The translations under genes were made by a program, and so were the position numbers. Below are positions 47,351-64,000 of a DNA stretch of 64,000 nucleotides, piece after piece; position 1 is the stretch's first letter, and each line of letters starts with the position of its first letter. Origin of the DNA: Jacaranda mimosifolia (lineage: Eukaryota; Streptophyta; Magnoliopsida; Lamiales; Bignoniaceae); NCBI GenBank assembly GCA_018894105.1, contig CM032128.1:25877299-25941298 (forward strand). Direction: 5' to 3'. A model generated the notes under the pieces. That model was given only the letters and a program-made list of their open reading frames with translations, ran no database searches and was not told the DNA's origin.

Positions 47351-47624
47351 ACCTTGATTCGTTCAATATTAAACTTGGTAGAGCATATAAAAATAAACAT
47401 ATTATCTCATATGAATCATCTCATTGAAGACATGACTTCGAACTTCAATAAGAAAATGATAGCATCACTACAAAATAATATATTTTCACACCCCAAATGT
47501 GGATCTTATTTTACTTCATAAAGATTGCTGTGTAAAATTACTTTAATCAAAAGAGTGACATAAAGGAAGAAAAAAATATTTCACCTTGTTATTTAGATTT
47601 CACAAAAAACCAATCATACTACGA
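47351..47624. other. AT-rich intergenic DNA
   Basis: No gene or clear repeat was seen between the SINE and the hAT-like candidate. Confidence 0.35.
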
Positions 47625-47747
47625 GTACCCAAGAAAATGCGGGTAATAGGCCTCATTTCCCCCCACCCAATAATATGTGAGTAATTTTACCCACCGCCTA
47701 ATTACCTTCCACTTTTTAACCCAACCCACAAATAACCCATGAAATGC

Positions 47748-47786
<39 letters not shown>

Positions 47787-48290
47787 TATTTTTTTGCTAA
47801 TTTTCATAAATAATTTGGAGGATATAATATATTTTTTTTTATAATAACAACAATATTTAAGTGGTATTTAAATTTTTAGTTCAAAATACTTTTGACATAT
47901 AATGGGATTTAAATTTGAATTTCAAAATGTAATAAAACTTAAAATCAATAGATTTTTAAACATTAAGTTGTACTTTCCAAACTAAAATTCTTGATATACT
48001 TTAAGTACTTGTTCAATGTAATGTTCAAAATTTGTAGCCTCTTTTATTAGTTTTATGTGAGTAATACTTGAATAATATTATGTAAATAAAAAAAAATATA
48101 TATATATATATTAATTTATCTTCAAGTATAAAAAAATAAAAATACCAATATATGTGGGTTACCCATCATAGGGTAATGGGTCCATTATCTCATATCCAAT
48201 AAAAAACGGATAATTTTGCCTATGGGTAAGTTTACCCAACTAGTTATTATCCATTCTTGAGTTACCCACAGGTGCTCATTTGCCTAGTCT
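47625..48290. mobile_element. Possible hAT-like non-autonomous element
   Basis: Both sides carry opposing ACCCA/GGGTAA words (CACCCAATAATATGTGAGTA at the left, GGGTAATGGGTCCATTATCTC at the right). The right end, read inward, is TAGGCAAATGAGCACCTGTG, similar to common plant hAT ends. The left end is not clean and no target duplication was found. A long (AT)n-T run lies at 47752-47790. Confidence 0.4.
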
Positions 48291-48374
48291 ATTGTTATTT
48301 CATATTAAGTTGGACAAGTTGAAGTCAAATGTTTTCATGAATAATAAAGTTGAAAGTGTGAATTACCATACTAA

Positions 48375-49293
48375 GGCCAAGTTTGGTTGGATTTTAAAAT
48401 TATCCCTTGATAAGTTATCCCATGATAAGTGGTTTGATTATTAACTTTATAGTGTTGTTTGGTATGCATAATTGTTTGTAAATGTACTCACGTGATTGTT
48501 GTTTGGTTGGAGGTATAATAATCCTTATCATTTGATTGTTTTATGAAATGACCATACTATCCTTTAGCTTAAAAAAGATAAACAATTATTTCTCTTCTCT
48601 TTTTTTTACAAATTATTTTTGCAATGAATAGTTGCGGAGACAAGTGCACTTTTTTCAATTTATTTTCCTTCCCTATTTTTTTTTTATTTAATCACTTCTC
48701 AAAGTTTCAACAGAAGGAACCAATAATTTTAATTTATTTTTATAATTTTCCAAAAATATTAATTTATAAAATTAATATTTTATAAATATAAATAAATTAA
48801 CTTTTTTATCGTTATGAAATGTGTAAATATAACATTTGGATCAGTTTAATAATTTTTCAATATTAATAGCTTGGCTTAATTTTTTTCCAATTTTTCGAAA
48901 TTACTAATTCAGAATAAATTAAATTATTTTAATATTATTCAAAATTAATAGCTCAACATCTAAATGCATTATATAGTCTAAAAATAATTTTTTATTGATT
49001 TGTTTATTTTTTAAAAATTGGAATAAAATAAAAAAATATAAACTGATTTTGTGGAATTTTTTACTGATTTGCAAAAAAAATAAGGGCCATTTGGACTTTT
49101 TGTTGGGATGAATAACATGGGATAAATAATCCAATGGGGTGGGGTGGGTTTATTACTTTCAAGATTTGGGTATATATACACGGGCCGGATGATAAGTCAT
49201 GGGCCCGTGTGTTTACAATCATATGAACCAAACAAAGGATTGAGTGTGATTATTTTGCCAAATCCCACCTTATCCCACGAACCAAACATGGCC
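48375..49293. mobile_element. 919 bp Tourist-like element
   Basis: The ends are GGCCAAGTTTGGTT and the complement of AACCAAACATGGCC, flanked by perfect TAA on both sides (48372-48374 and 49294-49296). Subterminal parts hold many TTATCCC and GGGATAA words in inverted positions. It is longer than a usual MITE. No transposase frame is visible. The GC-rich word GGGCCCGTGTGT occurs near 49202. Confidence 0.85.
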
Positions 49294-49296
49294 TAA

Positions 49297-50899
49297 AAGG
49301 TTTATTTGTCTTGTAAATTAATATGAATGCATTTGAAAAATAAGTAGATATTTAGGTCGATAACCTAATACAAAAATTTAGAATGAAATGCGAATAACAA
49401 ATTTTGGAGTGCAAATAACAATACCCATTGAATTTTTAGAGTTATGTGATTGATCATGTAACGGCATCCCTCTATAAATTGCATGTAAAATTGTTTTCTT
49501 GGATCAAAAAACTATAAAACTAGTAAGTACTTTTATCGAATATACGAAGATAAATTTGTAATCTCGTTGAGTAGCAACTCGATAACATGTAATAGCATAT
49601 TTTTGGTTATTCGCTAGCTTACACATTAAATACAATGGTTAAATAGTCCGCCTGACAATTATTTCTTGTAAATGAAAAGAGTTGAAAATAAGATGGCATA
49701 ATCTGCAAATACAACAAAATATATATAAGTTCAAAAGCAACCCGTCAAAAAATTTACTAGGAAAAATTAAATAATGCCTAATACACACCATAGAAAAAGT
49801 TTAACAAGCTTGAGGTGGGAAAAAATATGTGAAGGATAATGTGATAAAATAAAATAAAATAAAAAAAAAAAAAGAGCTTTTCAACCACACCCTCCTCTAT
49901 CCACAAAAATGTCTCCATTTTGTTTTCATTTCATAACTTTGTTTTATCTCTTGTTTGAGGTAATTAGACAAACAAATCCCATGTTTTCATTTCCTGAATT
50001 GGATGCAAATATGTGTCATCACAAATCTGTATTATTATATATAAGAATACAAATAATTTAAGATGTTTTATCTTTGTAATATTTTTATTAAAATTATATA
50101 AAATATGATTTATAGAGTTATGATTGTAGTATACTTTGGTAATTCTACAATATCTCTTGTTTATCGCAATTTAGAAGTCCAGATACTGTAAAAACAGGAA
50201 AAATAAAATTATATTTTAATAGTCCTATAAAATATAAATTCTAGCTACACAAACTTGTTGGGATAAGTTGTGCTCTCAACCAATTCCTGCAACTAACATA
50301 ATAAATTAACTACAAACTGGGCAAGGAAAAACTTTTTTTTATTTATTATTATTATCTGTACTATATATAAGGCCCCTACTCCTCTCTTGGTATGTTTTTG
50401 GGTGGTTTTCCTAAAATGCTCTCATTATTTTTTAAGCCTCATAACAATTAAGGTAGTTTTCTTTCTCTTTATAATATTTTTCTCTCGAATTATTTACTTT
50501 TTTCTTTTTTCTTTTTTCTTTTTTCTTTTTGCTCATCATAAAAAAATTAGATAAATACATTGAAAATATTAAATGGTAAGTAACATAAAAAAAATAAATG
50601 AATACTTTTCCTATTTTACACAATAAAATTTTGGTACATACATCAAGTGTGCCAAAATTACTAGTATGAATAATTGGGATGTATTGCTTTTCCCAACTTT
50701 TTTGTGAGGACAAAAGTAACTCCATATAAGTATTTTAATAGTAACTGAATAAGATTAATCAAGTATATAAGTTAGTTATGTTACTCATGCTCCCCTAATC
50801 ATGAAAATTAGATATTTTAATTTATCATAATAATAGGATGCTCTATCAAATATAAGATATTATAATCTTAAAAGATCATGTAAATGGAAGGTGATGTAC
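49297..50899. other. AT-rich intergenic DNA
   Basis: No gene or named element was found. A pyrimidine microsatellite lies at about 50488-50530. Confidence 0.45.
50488..50530. repeat. (CTTTTTT)n microsatellite
   Basis: About five near-perfect copies of the 7 bp word CTTTTTT. Confidence 0.9.
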
Positions 50900-51012
50900 T
50901 ATTTTATTTTTTATTTAAAATGCACATGCATACTTAAAATTTAATGGAGTTCGAATTGCTGACATCACACATAAAAGATGAGACTAATGCCACTCTAACT
51001 AATTAACCACTT
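50900..51012 (-). mobile_element. tRNA-related SINE (minus strand)
   Basis: On the minus strand TTAGTTAGAGTGGCATTAGTC (A-box like) precedes GTCAGCAATTCGAACTCC (B-box like) at the expected distance. It is the same type as 47220-47350. The end is uncertain. Confidence 0.55.
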
Positions 51013-52250
51013 AATAGATCATGATTTAATAATGTTTACTTTAACTATAGCATTTGCATTTTTGAGAAAAGCTTTTCAGCATATGAAACTTTTGACCAAA
51101 TCAGGATGCTAACTTTTATGGATTCCAACATGTAATAGAAGTTTAGTTGCTGTTATAATTGTGAGGGAATGATACTTCACGTTTGTGAAGACCTATATAA
51201 CCTTCACAAATACAGTTATAAGTATAATTAGAAATGGTACGTAAAGAATTATGTTTTTCTCAATAATTTTATAATTTGAATATGGTATTTATGTGCACAA
51301 TTTGGTATCGGTTTTATCTAAATTAATTCATTAATATTATGACACCTAAATATTGTAGTGCACATCATGATTCCATCGGATAAACTAACAAATATTTCAA
51401 ATATTTAGTGAATTACAATATGGTATTTATATCTTTAATTTATCTCACCTTTTATATTTTTAAAGTGAATAATATGAATTACTGTAAGAACACTTACTGA
51501 TATTATCAGACAAAAGGTAGTTCATTCTTTCTTTTGTAAAAGAGGGATTTTAACGAATTTAAGACTATTAAAAAGAATAATTATAGATAACTAGGTCAAA
51601 TTAATTTTTCAAACCTATATACAAAAAATATTCACACTAAAAGAAATTTACAAAATTGTATCAACGTGATTAATTTCAAAATTAATATAACTTACTATGT
51701 TCTTAAACACATATAAGATGATACATTCTATGTGTAAAAATTTGATCAGAATTGCATTTTTTTTAACATATTTAGTCAGACAATTAAAAAAGTACATAGA
51801 AATACTTATAGAGCCACTATTTAAGAAAAACAACAACTTAAAAAAAATATTGACAAGCAAGGTTAGTGAAGTGTCATGTTTGAGCAAGTATAAATATTAA
51901 ACAAATACATACATATGCTTGTAGCCATATATAATGAGTAATATTATGTCCCGATGGGGTGGATTGTTATGTAGCAAAAGCACACACTTTAATACTTTTG
52001 ATTTGATAAAAACAATGAACCTTAGTTTTGAGTTGATTTTTAAATCAATGATTGAATTCAGATAAAACTATCACAACTTCAAGCAAGTGCAATACAAATA
52101 AGCATTAGTTAAACACAAATAAAAAGACACAAAATAGTGATTTAATGCGTATATCACCACCTACTTCAATTTTCACTTAGAATTTGAAAATCTGTTATAC
52201 ATTTATGTAATTTGACGATTAAAGAGAAAAGAAATAGAAACACCCAAAAG
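51013..52250. other. AT-rich intergenic DNA
   Basis: No gene or element was recognised here. Confidence 0.4.
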
Positions 52251-53205
52251 GGTGCTACAGCTCCCAAAGGAAAACGAAAATCAACTTCCAAAAGAAATAA
52301 TAAGATCCCAGAAGGAATATAACGATTCTCTAAATGCTTCGGAAGGAGCTAATCTATGGTAAAGCTTGGGAATTTTTGCCAATAAACTTGCACAACTTTG
52401 CGGATTGACGCATGAACTACTACTGCTACTTAATATGATAAACTTTGAACTCTCTTTTCAGACCATAACTAAATCAACATAAGTACTTCCAGCAACACTC
52501 CTTTGCTACTTCCCTTCACTCGAGGATCCCTCGAAAAACAAACAGTAAACACAAGGAGTATTAACACAAGATGAACTCAATATAGAAAAACTGTAATAAC
52601 GGATATGCAGGAGTAATCACAGTTCTACATACACAAATTCTAAAACGTTCTTTACATTTAGCGAGCAACAGTCACTAGAATGTAGAAAAAACCATTGGGA
52701 GTTAGAATAAGAAATGACCCGCTGAAGAATCCTTCCATGAACAAAGCCATCGGATAACAATTGCATGATTTTTCTGCTGCTTAGCTGTGACAATACTTCC
52801 AACAAAAGAGAGGGAAACTCTGCAAAAACAAGTCAACTAAAGGGCTAAAGACAGACTCCTTACATTCGAAATGCTTTTGCAAGGTAAAAGACAAAAATAT
52901 ATTATCACATCTTCAAATGACAGACGCCTACATCTGCTCAATAAATATGTCTAGTACCATAAAGACGAGCTCCCACAGTTTTCCCAATCAACTTTGATAC
53001 TGCACAGAACTTGACCATCATCAGATAACGAATTTCTCCGCCTGATACCTTTTACTGCAATGCATTACCTTCCTGCAAGACAAAGATAAAGTTCTAATCC
53101 GTTATAAACTGCCCAACCTATAGACAATGCTTGTGGAGCTCAAAACGCTAATAAAAACTTCCACTTCCCCTCTGCTACCACACAGATAAACATACATATA
53201 CATAC

Positions 53206-53244
<39 letters not shown>

Positions 53245-53818
53245 AGAACTCTAGCAAGCATATGAAGCAAAACTTTATTTTTAAAGGACTTCACATCACC
53301 AACAAGAAACTACTTGACAACAACCCAAGCTAAATTGCAATACTGGCAATTGCATTGATTAGAAATTAGTAATCAATAAGAAAAATTGTGCCATTTACAC
53401 TTTATAAAAGCATTATATATACAAAAATTATCATCCTGCATGGTGTATTGCAAATGTTCTATGCATCCTTTCAACTATACACTAAATGTGTGAAGAAATT
53501 AGCAACGTGATTAGAGTGTGAAGAAACAAAAGCAAAAGAATTGTATAGAAGATTTCCAAGTATCACTTTTTCACAGGTGATCTTCGGAAATTTCTGCATT
53601 CGCCTGTTGGAAGTGATGCAGTCTGGTTTTTTAAGCAGCTTTAGATCAATTAAACTCTTGAAAGGATCTAGCAAACATGGTATTCTCATAGGCTAATCCT
53701 TGGGAGCAAAAGATACCAAGAGCAGCAGAAGCAATTCAAGAGAACCAACTCGCATCACTCTACAATTGGCTGATCGTTGACCATTCACAAAAATCCCACA
53801 TAGCTTCTTGATACTAGA
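52251..53818 (-). other. 3' flank of the CHR5-like gene
   Basis: This lies after the stop codon of the remodeler on the minus strand. It is less AT-rich than the DNA to its left and probably includes its 3' untranslated region, possibly spliced. I found no conserved coding segment. An (TA)n(GA)n microsatellite lies at 53209-53243. Confidence 0.4.
53209..53243. repeat. Compound microsatellite (TA)n(GA)n
   Basis: A short TA run is followed by about 11 AG units. Confidence 0.95.
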
Positions 53819-62896
<9,078 letters not shown>

Positions 62897-64000
62897 CTGC
62901 AATTAGGACATAATTAAATTAGAAAAGAAACAGAATAAAGCCACAATAAAAACTGTCTACGATTTCAAAAGAGAAACCAGTTAGAATTATATGAAAAATT
63001 AGAACCCAAGGCGGGTGGAACATAACAAGTAAATCCGTAGCAAAAGAACTCAACCTCCTCAAGAAAAGCTCTTCACTAAAACATAGAATAATAATGTGCA
63101 CATTTTCTTCCAAAAACTTTCCCAAAGACCAGAACACTGACAAAACTAAGCAGTAACACTGATTGTGCACCCCGCCATTAAATGGAAAAGGTAACATGAA
63201 AGCATCCACAAAACTGCTAGTGCAAAACTGACCCAGAGTTTGCACAATCATGTCAAAGATTCCATAGCCAACCCATACTTTAAGCATTCTCGCAAAACTG
63301 ATTATCTTTATTATGCCCTTAACCAACTTAAAAGACTAATATCAAAAGTGAAAATAGAGATAAGTTGATGATAGTAATAATAGCACTGATTAACTATTAC
63401 TGGCAGAACAGTGGAATATCCGAAACCATCTTCCATCATTAATCGGTTGGTATCTAATTTCACTAATAAATTTAGTGGCTACTGAGAGACGTCACAGTCA
63501 TCTTACTAGACAATGCTGAAATTACCAAATAAAAGTACACAAAAATATTATGTTACTAAGCAACCAATGTAGATGTCATAGACACAGAATCTCAGAACAT
63601 ACAAATTCAAAGAATTTAAAAACTGTCTCCCATTGAATAAATTTGATTAACAAATTCAGCGGACACTGAGAGACATCTTCTGACCCACGATGAAGCTACC
63701 AAATAAAAAGCACATAGAAGAAGATTATGTATGTCACCCATATATACATCAAGAATATAGGACTTCGAACAAACGCAAATTTAAAGAATAACGATATGTT
63801 TGGTGAAAGAAGTTACGCGAAAATAGGAGAGTTTAAGAGTTTATAAAAACATAGATCCTCATCAAGACCAGAGAGGATAATCTAATTTTTTATTGAAGTC
63901 AAAGAAAGTCAAGGCAAGCATTTTTCTTTATGTGAACAAGCTTAGTATGTCTTTACACATTATCCTTCAAATGAATAAGATCTTTTTGAGGAAAACATGA
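62897..64000 (-). other. Intron of the CHR5-like gene at the window edge
   Basis: The exon starting at 62896 has a clean AG acceptor. No sequence for the preceding helicase motifs (DEMGLGKT, VVVPLSTL type) is seen up to 64000. The upstream exons must lie outside the window. Frames here, including 62919-63326, have no homology that I can see. Confidence 0.6.

Noticed and set aside
62919..63326. A 135-residue frame near the window end
   Set aside because: It lies in a CHR5 intron and shows no helicase or chromodomain motif.

Overview
This is nuclear DNA from a flowering plant, most likely a dicot. It is AT-rich, its genes are split by GT-AG introns, and it is crowded with plant-type LTR retrotransposons, short Tourist-like and hAT-like elements and tRNA-related SINEs. 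The species cannot be named from the sequence alone.

Layout from left to right. (1) 1-1550: last exons of an unidentified + strand gene, with a short transposon beside its final splice acceptor. (2) 2826-5849 (-): a complete three-exon ROMO1/Mgr2-type mitochondrial inner-membrane protein gene. (3) 6032-6731: a hAT-like element, then AT-rich DNA with a ~50 bp tandem repeat. (4) 8124-10604 (-): a complete five-exon FIS1 gene for the tail-anchored organelle fission protein. (5) 10.9-27.9 kb: a block of repeats. It holds a decayed Gypsy gag fragment with its 5' LTR and primer site, a decayed Copia element on the minus strand with both LTRs, a second Gypsy LTR fragment, several Tourist-like MITEs, and a second Copia element on the plus strand inserted inside a MITE. 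(6) 29918-34302 (+): a complete nine-exon NIPA-type magnesium transporter gene, followed by a decayed partial copy of its exons 3 and 4. (7) 36731-37873 (-): an intronless F-box gene of the AUF1/At4g18380-like group. (8) 38.4-43 kb: three MITEs and a long AT-rich array built from a palindromic word. (9) 43280-44757 (-): an unprocessed, broken copy of the peroxisomal serine:glyoxylate aminotransferase gene. (10) 44.8-52.2 kb: AT-rich DNA with two SINEs, a probable hAT-like element and a 919 bp Tourist-like element. (11) 53819-64000 (-): the 3' two-thirds or so of a CHD1-class chromatin remodeler (CHR5-like), from the DEAH box to the stop codon in 18 exons. Its 5' part lies beyond the right edge.

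The genes do not form an operon-like unit. The only functional pairing is that ROMO1 and FIS1, both small proteins affecting mitochondrial shape, sit on the same strand about 2.3 kb apart. I see no clear new biological system. The most unusual items are the MITE-linked duplication of a splice acceptor (1138-1378), the NIPA remnant beside its parent gene, the palindrome-rich array at 41-42.9 kb, and the nested Copia-in-MITE with an almost deleted 5' LTR. Exon borders were set by hand from GT/AG sites and reading frame, without transcript data.
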